Notes: generated from the letters alone by a model not told the origin. A DNA stretch of 64,000 nucleotides from Cellulomonas wangsupingiae (GCF_024508275.1 NZ_CP101989.1:2728001-2792000); one strand, 5' to 3'. Shown: positions 16,123 through 25,256, counted from the first letter of the stretch. Program-made: numbers and translations.

Positions 16123-18864
16123 ATGACGAGCACGGCCCACGACCGCCCGCGACGCAGCGCCGGCGCCGACTTCCTCACCGACCTGGGCGAGTACCGCCCG
16201 TATGCCGAGGACGCGCACGAGGTCCTCGACCGGCTCGGCACCACGACCGGGGGCCTGACGTCCGGTGAGGCCGCCGTCCGGCTCGACACCGTCGGTCCCA
16301 ACCGCCTGCCGACGGCCCCGCGTCCGCACGTCCTGGCCCGGTTCCTCTCGCACTTCGACGACGTGCTCATCTACATCCTGCTCGCCGCCGCCGTCCTCAA
16401 GGCGTTCCTCGGCGACTGGGTCGACTTCACCGTCATCCTCGTCGTCGCCGTGGTGAACGCGCTGGTCGGCTTCCTGCAGGAGGGGCAGGCCGAGCGCGCG
16501 CTCGACGGCATCCGCACGATGCTGTCGCTGTCCGCGACGGTGCGGCGCGACGGCGAGTGGACGGACGTCGACTCGCAGGACCTGGTGCCGGGCGACGTCG
16601 TGCGCGTGCGGTCCGGGGACAAGGTGCCCGCCGACCTGCGGCTCGTCCAGGCCACGAACCTGCAGGTGGACGAGTCGGCGCTGACGGGCGAGTCGGTCCC
16701 CGCGGCCAAGGACGTCGCACCGGTCGGCACCGACGCGGGCGTCGGGGACCGCACGAGCATGCTCTTCTCGGGGACGATCGTCGCGGCGGGCACGGGCCTG
16801 GGCGTCGTGACGTCCACGGGTGCGGGGACGGAGATCGGGCGCATCCAGTCGCTCATCGCGGACGTCGACGCCCTCGAGACGCCGCTCAAGCGCCAGCTCG
16901 GCCGCCTCGGGACGCTGCTGTCGCGCGGCATCCTGGTCATGGCGTTCGCGATGCTGGTCATCGGGCGCGTCATCCACGACTTCGAGCTGCCGGACCTCGT
17001 GTCGGCCGCCATCGGGTTCGCGGTCGCCGCCGTGCCCGAGGGCCTGCCCGCGCTGGTGACCATCACCCTCGCGCTCGGCGTGCAGCAGATGGCCCGCCGC
17101 AACGCCATCACCCGCAAGCTGCCCGCGGTCGAGGCGCTCGGCTCGGTGACCACCATCTGCTCGGACAAGACCGGCACGCTGACGAAGAACGAGATGACGG
17201 CGCGCACGGTGGTCACGGCCGAGCACCGGTACGACGTCGAGGGCCTGGGGTACCAGCCGACCGGCGGGGTGACGCTGGCGGGCGCACCGGCACCCCTCGC
17301 GGAGCACGCGGACCTGCGGGCGCTCGTGCTGGCCGGGGCGCTGTGCAACGACGCCCGCGTGACGGCGGACGACGCCGGTCGCTGGGGTGTCGTCGGCCAG
17401 CCCACCGAGGGCGCGCTGCGGACCCTCGCGCTGAAGACCGACGCCGACACGTCAGGTGCACGGCGCGTCGCCGCCGTGCCGTTCGAGTCGGCGAACAAGT
17501 TCTCCGCGACGCTCGACCTGCTGCCGGACGGGGACCTGCGCGTGCACGCCCTGGGGGCCCCCGACCGGCTGCTCGACCGCGCGACGACACAGCGCGGGCC
17601 GTCCGGCGAGGCCGTGCCGCTGGACCGTGAGCACTGGGAGCGCGCGGTCGACGAGCTCGGCAGCCGCGGGCTGCGCGTCCTGGCGACGGCCGAGCGGCCC
17701 GCGGCACCCGGGACGGCCACCCTCGACCTGGACGACGTCACGTCCCTGACCCTCCTCGGCCTCGTCGGGATCGTCGACCCGCCGCGCCCCGAGGCCGTGG
17801 CGGCCATCGCCGACTGCCACCGCGCGGGGATCGCGGTGAAGATGATCACCGGCGACCACGCGGGCACAGCCGTCGCCATCGCGCGCGAGCTCGGGATCGT
17901 CCGGCACGGCGGGGACGTCGAGGCGCTGACGGGCGCCGAGCTGGAGGCGATGAGCCAGGAGCAGCTGCGCACCCGGGTGCAGGACGTGGACGTGTACGCG
18001 CGCACCAGCCCGGAGCACAAGATCCGGATCGTGCGCGCGCTGCAGTCGCACCGCGAGGTCGTCGCGATGACCGGCGACGGCGTCAACGACGCCCCGGCCC
18101 TGACGCGCGCCGACGTCGGCATCGCGATGGGCATCAAGGGCACCGAGGCGACCAAGGAGGCCGCGGAGATCGTCCTGGCCGACGACAACTTCGCGACCAT
18201 CGAGCGGGCCGTCGAGGAGGGGCGGCGGATCTACGACAACATCCGCAAGTCCGTCGTCTTCCTGCTGCCCACGAACGGCGCGCAGTCGCTGGTGATCCTC
18301 GTCGCCGTGCTGTTCGGGCTCGCGCTGCCGCTGACCCCCGTGCAGATCCTGTGGGTCAACCTCGTCACCGCGATCACGCTGTCCCTCGCCCTGGCCTACG
18401 AGCCGGCGGAGCCCGGGATCATGGACCGCCCGCCACGGTCGCCGAAGGAGCCGGTGCTGTCGCGGCCGGCCCTCGCGGTGGTGGTGTGGGCGTCGCTGCT
18501 CATCGGTGGGGCGACGCTGGGCGTCTTCCTGGTGGAGAAGCAGCTCGGCGCGGCCGACGGGGTGGCGCAGACCTCGGCCGTCACAATGCTCGCGCTGGGG
18601 CAGATGGCGTTCCTGTTCTCGTGCCGGTTCCTCAACGGCTCGTCGCTGACCTGGCGAGTGGTGCGGGGCAACCGCGTGGTGTGGATCGCGGTCGGTGCGC
18701 TGCTCGTGCTGCAGCTCGTCTTCAACTACGCGCCGTTCATGCACTCCTGGTTCGGCTCCGCGCCCATCGGGCTGCGGGACTGGGGACTGACGGTGGTCAT
18801 CGCGCTCGGGGTGTTCCTGCTCAGCGAGGCGGGGAAGGCGGTCGCGCACCGCATGCGTGCCTGA
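16123..18864 (+). CDS. P-type cation-transporting ATPase (P2-like)
   Basis: A 913-aa P-type ATPase. In order it has the N-terminal cation-ATPase domain, TGES (188-191) in the actuator domain, PEGLP (305-309) in M4, the phosphorylation motif DKTGTLT (Asp348), and [10 protein letters not shown] in the hinge, with four C-terminal helices after it. The PEGL motif points to P2-type Ca/Na/Mg-like pumps. M6 reads [16 protein letters not shown] and lacks the NxxTD of SERCA, so calcium is not certain; mycobacterial CtpF-like pumps are similar. Its 3' end is overlapped by the convergent MFS gene. Confidence 0.92.
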   Translation: MTSTAHDRPRRSAGADFLTDLGEYRPYAEDAHEVLDRLGTTTGGLTSGEAAVRLDTVGPNRLPTAPRPHVLARFLSHFDDVLIYILLAAAVLKAFLGDWVDFTVILVVAVVNALVGFLQEGQAERALDGIRTMLSLSATVRRDGEWTDVDSQDLVPGDVVRVRSGDKVPADLRLVQATNLQVDESALTGESVPAAKDVAPVGTDAGVGDRTSMLFSGTIVAAGTGLGVVTSTGAGTEIGRIQSLIADVDALETPLKRQLGRLGTLLSRGILVMAFAMLVIGRVIHDFELPDLVSAAIGFAVAAVPEGLPALVTITLALGVQQMARRNAITRKLPAVEALGSVTTICSDKTGTLTKNEMTARTVVTAEHRYDVEGLGYQPTGGVTLAGAPAPLAEHADLRALVLAGALCNDARVTADDAGRWGVVGQPTEGALRTLALKTDADTSGARRVAAVPFESANKFSATLDLLPDGDLRVHALGAPDRLLDRATTQRGPSGEAVPLDREHWERAVDELGSRGLRVLATAERPAAPGTATLDLDDVTSLTLLGLVGIVDPPRPEAVAAIADCHRAGIAVKMITGDHAGTAVAIARELGIVRHGGDVEALTGAELEAMSQEQLRTRVQDVDVYARTSPEHKIRIVRALQSHREVVAMTGDGVNDAPALTRADVGIAMGIKGTEATKEAAEIVLADDNFATIERAVEEGRRIYDNIRKSVVFLLPTNGAQSLVILVAVLFGLALPLTPVQILWVNLVTAITLSLALAYEPAEPGIMDRPPRSPKEPVLSRPALAVVVWASLLIGGATLGVFLVEKQLGAADGVAQTSAVTMLALGQMAFLFSCRFLNGSSLTWRVVRGNRVVWIAVGALLVLQLVFNYAPFMHSWFGSAPIGLRDWGLTVVIALGVFLLSEAGKAVAHRMRA

Positions 18865-20006
18865 GCCACGGCCAGCCCGGCCGCGGCGACGAGCACGACG
18901 AGCGCCGCGGGCAGCGGCACCGCCGAGGCACCGGACCGCGCGACGACCGCGCTGCCCGCCGCGGCACCCACCGCGACGCCCAGGTTGAGCACGACGGGGA
19001 TCAGCGCACCCGCCGTCGTGCGCAGCCGCTCGCCCGCGCGCCGCATGATCTCGGTCTGCGCGAGGGCCGGGAGGGCGCCGGTGGCGGCGCCCCACAGCAC
19101 GACGACACCCACCGCCGACGCGAGGTGCGCCGTCGCGAGCGGCACGAGGGCCAGCGCGACCGCCGTCAGCGCGCCGGCGGTCGGCAGCGCGAGCGCGACG
19201 CGGGCCGCGGGCAGGCGCCCCACTACGGCCAGCCCTCCCGCCGACGCGAGCCCGAACACGAGCAGCAGCGTGGGCACGCCGCCGGGGAGCGCCGTCGCGG
19301 GGGCCGCCAGCAGCCGCGTGACGAACGTGTAGGCCGCGAAGTGGCCCACCAGCAGCAGGCCCACGAGCCCGGTGGTCGTGGCCACGCGACCCAGGACCGT
19401 GCGCACCGGCGGGTCGTCGGGCGCGGCGCCGGCCGGTGACGCGACGTGCGCACCGGCCGCCGGGACCGCGACCCGCACGGCCACCGCGGCGAGGACGGCG
19501 ACGACGGCGAGACCCGCGAAGGCCGCGCGCCAGCCGGTCGCCGCGGCCACCACCCCGGCGAGGGGCACCCCGACGACGGTGCCGAGCGTCGCACCACCGA
19601 GCACGACGGCGACCGCAGGCGCCAGCCGGTCGCCCGGCACCAGGTCGGCGGTGTGCGCGTTGACGCTCGCCCACAGCAGCCCGCAGGCGGCGGCCCCCAG
19701 CAGGCGCGCCGCCAGCACGAGCGGGTAGTCGGGTGCCGCCGCGGTGAGCGCGGCCGACACGGCGAGCGCGGCCATCGCGACCACGATGACGTCGCGCCGC
19801 CCCCACCGGGCGGCCAGGCGCACGAGGGGGAAGCTGACGACGACGACCGCGAGCGCCCAGGCCGACACGAGCACGCCGACGCGGTCGGGCGTCGTGCCGA
19901 GGTCGGCGGCCATCTGCGGCAGCACGGCGGTCGGCAGCATCTCGGCGGTGACCATGACGAACGTGCCCGCGGCGAGGACGAGCAGGCTCCGGCGGAGGGT
20001 GTCCAT
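18726..20006 (-). CDS. MFS efflux transporter, DHA1-like
   Basis: A 426-aa major facilitator with about 12 TM helices, a loop motif resembling motif A after TM2 (RLAARWGRRDV) and an AraJ/sugar-efflux-like start (FVMVTAEMLPTAVLPQMA). It probably exports drugs or small metabolites. ATG 20006 lies 7 nt after a TAGCGT -10 box. The last ~49 residues are polar, unlike MFS C-termini, and run through the 3' end of the ATPase gene. The ancestral stop may have been lost, or a frame error may exist. It is paired with the divergent MerR gene. Confidence 0.82.
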   Translation of the reverse strand: MDTLRRSLLVLAAGTFVMVTAEMLPTAVLPQMAADLGTTPDRVGVLVSAWALAVVVVSFPLVRLAARWGRRDVIVVAMAALAVSAALTAAAPDYPLVLAARLLGAAACGLLWASVNAHTADLVPGDRLAPAVAVVLGGATLGTVVGVPLAGVVAAATGWRAAFAGLAVVAVLAAVAVRVAVPAAGAHVASPAGAAPDDPPVRTVLGRVATTTGLVGLLLVGHFAAYTFVTRLLAAPATALPGGVPTLLLVFGLASAGGLAVVGRLPAARVALALPTAGALTAVALALVPLATAHLASAVGVVVLWGAATGALPALAQTEIMRRAGERLRTTAGALIPVVLNLGVAVGAAAGSAVVARSGASAVPLPAALVVLVAAAGLAVAQARMRCATAFPASLSRNTPSAMTTVSPQSRSPMGAEPNQECMNGA

Positions 20007-20013
20007 GAGCGCG

Positions 20014-20045
20014 ACGCTAGACTTTGACACCAGTGTGAAGGTCAA
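20014..20045 (-). promoter_or_regulatory. MerR-type promoter with 20-bp spacer
   Basis: On the minus strand -35 TTGACC (20045-20040) and -10 TAGCGT (20019-20014) are separated by 20 nt instead of about 17. Within and beside the spacer is the dyad TTGAC-N12-GTCAA (20024-20045) with an inner CAC-N4-GTG. Overlong spacers with a central dyad are the hallmark of promoters activated by MerR through DNA distortion. It drives the MFS gene and lies between it and merR. Confidence 0.65.
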
Positions 20046-20069
20046 GGGTGCGACGACGGGGGCGGCGAC

Positions 20070-20456
20070 GTGCGGATCGGCGAGCTGGCGCGCAGGACGG
20101 GGGTCGCGACACGACTGCTGCGCTACTACGAGGAGCAAGGGCTGCTCTCGCCCGCGCGAGGCTCGAACGCCTACCGCGAGTACGGCGAGGACGACGTCGC
20201 ACGCGTCGAGCGCGTCGCGGGCCTGGTGCGGGCGGGCGTGCCCACGCGCCTGGTCCGGGTGATCCTCGACCTCGAGGCGGCCCAGGAGACGGACCTGCCG
20301 GCGTCCTGCCCCCGGACGGTCGCCGAGATGCTCGCCCAGGAGCTGGAGGGCCTCGACCAGCGCATCGCGTGCCTGACCGCGAGCCGGGCGACCCTGCACG
20401 ACTACCTCGTGCGCACGGAGCACGCGGTGCTGCTGCGGGACGCGGCGCGGGCCTGA
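20070..20456 (+). CDS. MerR family transcriptional regulator
   Basis: A 128-aa regulator. The N-terminal winged helix is MRIGELARRTGVATRLLRYY followed by EEQGLL and YREYGEDDVARV. It has a coiled-coil dimerisation helix and two cysteines (SCPRT, IACLT) that could be part of an effector site. There is no metal-binding CxxC loop, so the inducer is probably a drug or other small molecule. GTG 20070 places the HTH at residue 1. It is divergent from the MFS gene and very likely its activator. Confidence 0.86.
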   Translation: MRIGELARRTGVATRLLRYYEEQGLLSPARGSNAYREYGEDDVARVERVAGLVRAGVPTRLVRVILDLEAAQETDLPASCPRTVAEMLAQELEGLDQRIACLTASRATLHDYLVRTEHAVLLRDAARA

Positions 20457-20465
20457 CGCGGCCGC

Positions 20466-20765
20466 TCACGCCGGCGTGCGCTCCGGCGGGACGAACCAGC
20501 TCACCGACCGCGCGACGTCGCCCGCCCGCAGCCACGTGTGACGCTCCGAGCGCGGGTCGGCGTCGTGCTCGCGCCACGCGACCATGACGTGCGTACGCGT
20601 CCACCGGATCGCGCGCGCCGCCCGCCACTCCTCGGCCCCGTCCGACCACACCAGCCGCACGACGACCGCCACGTCACCCTGCGGGCGCGTCGGGATGCCG
20701 TCGGGGACCTCGCTGTTCGCGACGTCGCGGGCCGGGGGTCGAGGTGGGGCGGGGCGGTCGGGCAT
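20466..20765 (-). CDS. Small hypothetical protein under LexA control
   Basis: A 99-aa protein with a proline-rich N-terminus and a C-terminal beta-rich part rich in Trp (VVVRLVWSDGAEEWRA, WTRTHVMVAWRE, TWLRAGDVARSVSWF). I do not recognise a named family with certainty; it recalls small DUF6504-type proteins found near translesion polymerase genes in actinobacteria. The perfect SOS box at its promoter implies induction by DNA damage. The start ATG 20765 is 6 nt after TAGGAT, so it is leaderless. Confidence 0.7.
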   Translation of the reverse strand: MPDRPAPPRPPARDVANSEVPDGIPTRPQGDVAVVVRLVWSDGAEEWRAARAIRWTRTHVMVAWREHDADPRSERHTWLRAGDVARSVSWFVPPERTPA

Positions 20766-20771
20766 GGTCCG

Positions 20772-20794
20772 ATCCTACTCGAACACGTGTTCGA
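20772..20794 (-). promoter_or_regulatory. LexA SOS box and -10 element
   Basis: TCGAACACGTGTTCGA at 20779-20794 is a perfect 16-bp palindrome matching the actinobacterial SOS box TCGAAC-N4-GTTCGA. The -10 TAGGAT (20777-20772, minus strand) lies one base away, so bound LexA would block RNA polymerase. Confidence 0.85.
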
Positions 20795-20837
20795 GCGAAC
20801 CTGTCCGCTGCCGGGATTCACCCGTCGTCGGACACCG

Positions 20838-21248
20838 TCACGCGAGCTGGTTGATGCGCACCATGTTCCCCGCCGGGTCGCGGAAGGCGCAGTCGCGGGT
20901 CCCGTACGGCTGGTCCATGGGCTCCTGGACGACCTCGGCGCCGCCGGCCTGCACCTTCTCGAACGCCGCGTCGACGTCGGACGCCGCCAGCACGATCGAC
21001 GCGTACGAGCCCTTCGCCATGAGCTCGGCGATGGTGTGCCGCTCGTCGTCGGTGATGCCGGGGTCGGCGGCCGGCGGGTGCAGCACGATCGACGTCTGCG
21101 GCTGCGCGGGCGGGCCGACGGTGATCCAGCGCATGTCGCCGTAGCCGACGTCGTTGCGCACGTCGAAGTCCAGGACGTCGCGGTAGAACGCGAGCGAGGC
21201 CTCGGGGTCGTCGGCGGGGAGGAACGTGTAGTGGATGTAGAGGTCCAT
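20838..21248 (-). CDS. VOC family (glyoxalase/bleomycin-resistance-like) protein
   Basis: A 136-aa single VOC unit pair. It starts MDLYIHYTFLPADDPEASLAFY and contains TIAELMAKGSYASIVLAASDVDAAFEKV, ending in FRDPAGNMVRINQ. Such proteins bind metal and may act as isomerases, dioxygenases or antibiotic-sequestering proteins. ATG 21248 lies 7 nt after TAGCGT, giving a leaderless start 3 codons later than the longest reading. The AraC gene ends just upstream, and AraC-VOC pairs are common. Confidence 0.85.
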   Translation of the reverse strand: MDLYIHYTFLPADDPEASLAFYRDVLDFDVRNDVGYGDMRWITVGPPAQPQTSIVLHPPAADPGITDDERHTIAELMAKGSYASIVLAASDVDAAFEKVQAGGAEVVQEPMDQPYGTRDCAFRDPAGNMVRINQLA

Positions 21249-21255
21249 GCCACCC

Positions 21256-21261
21256 ACGCTA
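21256..21261 (-). promoter_or_regulatory. -10 box of the VOC gene, overlapping the araC-like stop
   Basis: TAGCGT (minus strand 21261-21256) lies 7 nt before ATG 21248. Its first three bases are also the TAG stop of the upstream regulator, so the VOC gene can be transcribed on its own. Confidence 0.5.
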
Positions 21262-21708
21262 GGAGGACGCTCCCGTCCCCGGCTTCTCGGATCCTGACCG
21301 ATCCCGCCGCGGCCGCATGACCTGCTTGGCGACGCAGGACGGGATGCCCGCGCCGTCCCCCGTGGCGATCTGGCGGTACCGGCCGGGCGGGATCCCGACG
21401 AGCTCGGTGAACCGCGTGCTGAACGTGCCCAGCGACCCGCAGCCGACGGCGAAGCACACGTCCGTCACCGACAGGTCCCCCCGCCGCAGGAGCGTCATCG
21501 CCCGCTCGATGCGACGCGTCATGAGGTAGCTGTAGGGCGACTCGCCGAACGCCGCCCGGAACCGCCGGCTCAGGTGGCCGGCGGACATGTGCGCCCCGCG
21601 CGCGAGCGCCTCGACGTCCAGCGGCTGGGCGTAGTCGCGGTCGATGCGGTCCCGCACGGCCCGCAGCGCGCGCAGCTCGCGCAGCCGGGCGTCGGCGTCG
21701 GCAGCCAT
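21259..21708 (-). CDS. AraC family regulator, HTH domain only
   Basis: A 149-aa protein consisting almost only of the two-HTH AraC DNA-binding domain (LDVEALARGAHMSAGHLSRRF and VCFAVGCGSLGTFSTRF, ending GIPPGRYR). No ligand-binding domain is present. This short architecture is typical of AraC-type regulators encoded beside VOC proteins. An Arg-rich polar tail of about 30 residues follows. It lies upstream of the VOC gene on the same strand. Confidence 0.87.
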   Translation of the reverse strand: MAADADARLRELRALRAVRDRIDRDYAQPLDVEALARGAHMSAGHLSRRFRAAFGESPYSYLMTRRIERAMTLLRRGDLSVTDVCFAVGCGSLGTFSTRFTELVGIPPGRYRQIATGDGAGIPSCVAKQVMRPRRDRSGSEKPGTGASS

Positions 21709-21903
21709 GGGAAGAGCCTGCCGCGCGGAGCGCGCCGTGCCCAGCCCTCGAGCGGGTGCACCCGGGCAGGTGTGTCAGGGTGAGCGCCGGGACGCACGGC
21801 GCGTGGTGCGAGCAGCGCCGTGCACCACCCGGCCACCGCGCGGGAACCGGCGCAGGCCGGCGGGCGTTCATGCTGCGTCCCGCACCCACCGACCGGAGAG
21901 ACG

Positions 21904-21984
21904 ATGGACCCCGACAGTCCCAGCCACAGTCCCCTGCCCCACCCCTGTGACGCGCCGACGGCGCACCGGGAGGTGGGGACCTGA
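21904..21984 (+). CDS. Proline-rich 26-aa leader ORF before the CNNM genes
   Basis: ATG 21904 has GGAGAG 3-8 nt upstream. The frame runs 26 codons to TGA 21982-21984, whose last base is the first base of the CNNM start (TGATG). The peptide contains six prolines and four acidic residues. Coupled translation is likely. Proline- and acid-rich leaders control Mg transporter genes in other bacteria, so a sensing role is possible, but this ORF could simply be a coupling device. Confidence 0.4.
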   Translation: MDPDSPSHSPLPHPCDAPTAHREVGT

Positions 21985-23351
21985 TGTGGGTGCTCACGCT
22001 CCTCGTCGGTGTGGTCGTCGTCCTGGCGATCACCGCTGTGACCGCGTACTTCGTGGCGCAGGAGTTCGGCTACATGTCGGTCGACCGCTCGCGGCTCGCC
22101 GCGCGCGCCGAGGCCGGTGACGAGGGCGCGCGCAAGGCGCTCGACGTCACGCGCCGCACGTCCTTCATGCTGTCCGGTGCGCAGCTGGGCATCACCGTCA
22201 CCGGGCTGCTCGTCGGCTACGTGGCAGAGCCGCTCATCGGTGAGTCCCTCGGTGAGGCGTTCGGCCTGGTGAACGTGCCCACGGGCGTCGGCGTCGCCGT
22301 CGGCACCGTGCTGGCGCTGCTGTTCTCCACGTTCGTGCAGATGCTCTTCGGCGAGCTGTTCCCCAAGAACCTCGCGATCGCACGCCCCGAGCCCACGGCC
22401 GTCCGCCTGGCGACCTCGACGATCTGGTACCTGCGCGGCTTCGGGTGGCTCATCCGCGTCTTCGACGCCGCGTCCAACGCGCTGCTGAAGGTGCTGGGCA
22501 TCGAGCCCGTGCACGACGTCGAGCACTCGGCCACCGCACGCGACCTCGAGCACATCGTCGCGGACTCCGCCGACCTGCCCCGCGACCTGTCGGTCCTGCT
22601 CGACCGCATCCTCGACTTCCCCGCCAGCGACGTCGAGCACGCCATGGTCCCGCGCTCGCGCGTCGACACGGTCACCCCCGACACGGGCGTCGCCCGCCTG
22701 CGCGAGCTCATGTCCGACGGGCACTCGCGCTACCCCGTGCTCGACGACGAGACCGTGACCGGCGTGGTGCACCTGCCCGACGTGCTGCGCAGCACGGACC
22801 CGACCGCGACCGCGGGCACGCTGCAGCGGCCGCCCGCGCTCGTCCCCGAGTCGATGTCGCTGCCCGACGCGGTGCGCGTCCTCGTCGCTTCCGACAACCA
22901 GCTCGCCGTCGTCATCGACGAGTACGGCGGCTTCGCGGGCACGCTGTCCGTGGAGGACGTCGCCGAGGAGCTCGTCGGCGAGATCCACGACGAGCACGAC
23001 CCGCTCGACGCGGCCGACCTGACCCGGCAGGACGACGGGTCCTGGCTCGTCGCCGGCGACGTGCACGTCGACGAGGTCGAGCGCACCCTGGAGCACGACC
23101 TGCCGCGGGACGACTACGAGACCATCGCCGGCCTGACGATCGACGCCCACGGCGCGCTGCCGCCGCTCGGCACGGTCGTCGAGGTGCCGCTGGCCCCGGA
23201 CCCGGCGCACCTCGTGGACGACGCCGAGCCGCTGCCCCTCGTGCTGCGCATCGAGGTCCTGCGCATCGAGCGGCACGTGCCCTCCCGGGTGCGGCTGACC
23301 ATCGAGCCCGCCACGGCGGGCGCCGGCACGCACGAGGAGGCGGACCGATGA
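21984..23351 (+). CDS. CNNM/CorC (hemolysin family) membrane protein with CBS pair
   Basis: A 455-aa protein. An N-terminal DUF21 domain with three to four TM helices (VTAYFVAQEFGYMSVDRSRL; FSTFVQMLFGELFPKNLAI) is followed by a CBS pair (MVPRSRVDTV; VAVVIDEYGGFAGTLSVEDV) and a C-terminal CorC/HlyC domain (DDGSWLVAGDVHVDEVE). The family is linked to Mg2+ transport or efflux. Its start overlaps the leader ORF (TGATG) and its stop overlaps the next paralogue (ATGA). Confidence 0.9.
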   Translation: MWVLTLLVGVVVVLAITAVTAYFVAQEFGYMSVDRSRLAARAEAGDEGARKALDVTRRTSFMLSGAQLGITVTGLLVGYVAEPLIGESLGEAFGLVNVPTGVGVAVGTVLALLFSTFVQMLFGELFPKNLAIARPEPTAVRLATSTIWYLRGFGWLIRVFDAASNALLKVLGIEPVHDVEHSATARDLEHIVADSADLPRDLSVLLDRILDFPASDVEHAMVPRSRVDTVTPDTGVARLRELMSDGHSRYPVLDDETVTGVVHLPDVLRSTDPTATAGTLQRPPALVPESMSLPDAVRVLVASDNQLAVVIDEYGGFAGTLSVEDVAEELVGEIHDEHDPLDAADLTRQDDGSWLVAGDVHVDEVERTLEHDLPRDDYETIAGLTIDAHGALPPLGTVVEVPLAPDPAHLVDDAEPLPLVLRIEVLRIERHVPSRVRLTIEPATAGAGTHEEADR

Positions 23352-24361
23352 GCAACCCCTGGGTCGTCGTCGCGACGACCGTCGCGATCATCGCGCTGTC
23401 CGCGTTCTTCGTCGCCGTCGAGTTCGCCATGCTCGCCGCGCGCCGCCACCGGTTCGAGGACGCGGCCGCCACGAGCCGCTCCGCACGCGCCGCCCTGCGC
23501 AGCTCCCACGAGCTGACGGTGCTGCTCGCCGGCGCCCAGCTCGGCATCACCGCGTGCACGCTCGCGCTCGGGGCCATCACCAAGCCCGCCGTGCACCACT
23601 GGCTCACGCCGCTGTTCGCGTCGTGGGGCCTGCCCGCGGTCCCGGCCGACGTCGTGGGCTTCGTGCTCGCGCTGGTCATCGTGACGTTCCTGCACCTGGT
23701 GGTCGGCGAGATGGCCCCGAAGTCGTGGGCGATCGCCCACCCGGAGGCGTCCGCCGAGCTGCTGGCGCTGCCGATGCGCGGCTTCATGTGGGCCGTGCGG
23801 CCCGTGCTGCGGGCGCTCAACGAGGCGGCGAACGGCCTGCTGCGACGCGTCGGCATCGAGCCGGTCGACGAGATGACGGCGGGCACGGACCCGGCGTCGC
23901 TGCGTCACCTCGTCGAGCACTCCGCGAACGTCGGCGCGCTGGACGCCGCGTTCTCCACGCAGCTCTCGCAGGCGCTGGAGCTGCAGCGCATGAAGGTCCG
24001 CGACCTGGCCGACCCCGCGTCGGTCCCGGTCACGGTGCCGACGTCCGCCACGGTCGCGGACGTGCAGCGCGCGTCCCTCGACAGCGGGCACCTGCGCATC
24101 CTCGTGGGCGACGACGGGGCCGTGTCGGGGGTCGTGCACGTGCGCGACACCCTGATGACCGACCCCGCGCAGCCGGCGACGCCGTTCGTCCGGCCGGCGT
24201 ACGAGCTGCCGGGCGACACGCTCGTCGCCACCGCGTTCGCCGGGATGCGCGAGGGACGCCACCACCTGGCGATCGTGACCGGTGGGGAGCGTCCGCTCGT
24301 CGTGACGCTCACCGACGTCGTCGCGCGGCTGCTGCCGCAGACGACCGGCACGGCCGCCTGA
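23348..24361 (+). CDS. Second CNNM family protein, short form
   Basis: A 337-aa paralogue of the preceding gene. The DUF21 membrane domain is intact (FFVAVEFAMLAARRHR; FLHLVVGEMAPKSWAIAHPE). The CBS region is degenerate and the CorC/HlyC domain is missing, so this is the shorter partner. Tandem long-short CNNM pairs are common in actinobacteria and may form a heterodimer. Start ATG 23348 overlaps the upstream stop (ATGA). The operon ends in the hairpin at 24368-24400. Confidence 0.88.
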   Translation: MSNPWVVVATTVAIIALSAFFVAVEFAMLAARRHRFEDAAATSRSARAALRSSHELTVLLAGAQLGITACTLALGAITKPAVHHWLTPLFASWGLPAVPADVVGFVLALVIVTFLHLVVGEMAPKSWAIAHPEASAELLALPMRGFMWAVRPVLRALNEAANGLLRRVGIEPVDEMTAGTDPASLRHLVEHSANVGALDAAFSTQLSQALELQRMKVRDLADPASVPVTVPTSATVADVQRASLDSGHLRILVGDDGAVSGVVHVRDTLMTDPAQPATPFVRPAYELPGDTLVATAFAGMREGRHHLAIVTGGERPLVVTLTDVVARLLPQTTGTAA

Positions 24362-24367
24362 GCCGGC

Positions 24368-24400
24368 GGCGTGCGGGCCGCACCGGACGGCCCGCACGCC
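24368..24400 (+). terminator. Hairpin terminator after the CNNM operon
   Basis: A perfect 13-bp inverted repeat (24368-24380 and 24388-24400, 7-nt loop) starts 6 nt after the stop. Confidence 0.78.
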
Positions 24401-24449
24401 CCGGCGCGCCGTCCCCGCGCACCGTCCCCCGGCGGGTGAGAGTGGTGCC

Positions 24450-25256
24450 GTGCACGCGCGGCGGGACGTCGACGACGGGCGCCGTCCGCGGCACCCGTAC
24501 TTCCGCGACCCCTCGGGCGTCGTGGCGCTCGCCCACCGGGGCTTCGCGCTCGACGGGCGGGAGAACGCCCTGCCGGCGTTCGCCGCAGCCGTGGACCTGG
24601 GCTTCCGGTACGTCGAGACCGACGCGCACGCGACCTCGGACCACGTCGCCGTCGCGCTGCACGACGAGACCCTGGACCGCACGACCGACGCCACGGGCCT
24701 GGTCCGCGAGCTGCCGTGGTCCGTGGTGGGCCGTGCGCGCATCGGCGGCGTCGACCCCGTGCCGCGCCTCGACGACGTGCTGGGCACGTGGCCGGACCTG
24801 CGCGTCAACATCGACGTCAAGAGCGAGCACGCGATGGCGCCCGTGGCCGAGACGATCGAGCGCACCGCCGCCCACGACCGGGTGTGCGTGACGTCGTTCT
24901 CCGCGGCCCGCCGGCGCGGGACGCTCGCGCTGCTGAGCAGGCCGGTGGCGACGTCGGCGGCGACGGCGGAGGTCGTGGGGTTCCTCGCGGCGCACCGCGC
25001 GCACGTGCCCCGGCTGGCGGCCCGGGCGCTGCGCGACGTGGACGCGCTGCAGGTGCCGGTGGCCCAGGGGCGCGTCACGGTCGTGGACGCCGGCACGGTC
25101 GCCACCGCGCACGCCGCGGGCCGGGACGTGCACGTGTGGACGGTCAACGACCCGGCCGAGATGCACCGGCTGCTCGACCTGGGCGTCGACGGCCTGGTCA
25201 CCGACCGCGCGGACCTCCTGCGCGACGTCCTGCGCACCCGAGGCCTCTGGCCCTGA
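24450..25256 (+). CDS. Glycerophosphodiester phosphodiesterase family protein
   Basis: A 268-aa GDPD TIM-barrel protein. The catalytic signature is intact: AHRG with an EN pair downstream (LAHRGFALDGRENALPAF), ETDAHAT, and LHDETLDRTT. It hydrolyses glycerophosphodiesters to an alcohol and glycerol-3-phosphate. There is no signal peptide, so it acts in the cytoplasm. GTG 24450 is 6 nt after GAGAGT, a weak -10 box. Confidence 0.88.
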   Translation: MHARRDVDDGRRPRHPYFRDPSGVVALAHRGFALDGRENALPAFAAAVDLGFRYVETDAHATSDHVAVALHDETLDRTTDATGLVRELPWSVVGRARIGGVDPVPRLDDVLGTWPDLRVNIDVKSEHAMAPVAETIERTAAHDRVCVTSFSAARRRGTLALLSRPVATSAATAEVVGFLAAHRAHVPRLAARALRDVDALQVPVAQGRVTVVDAGTVATAHAAGRDVHVWTVNDPAEMHRLLDLGVDGLVTDRADLLRDVLRTRGLWP

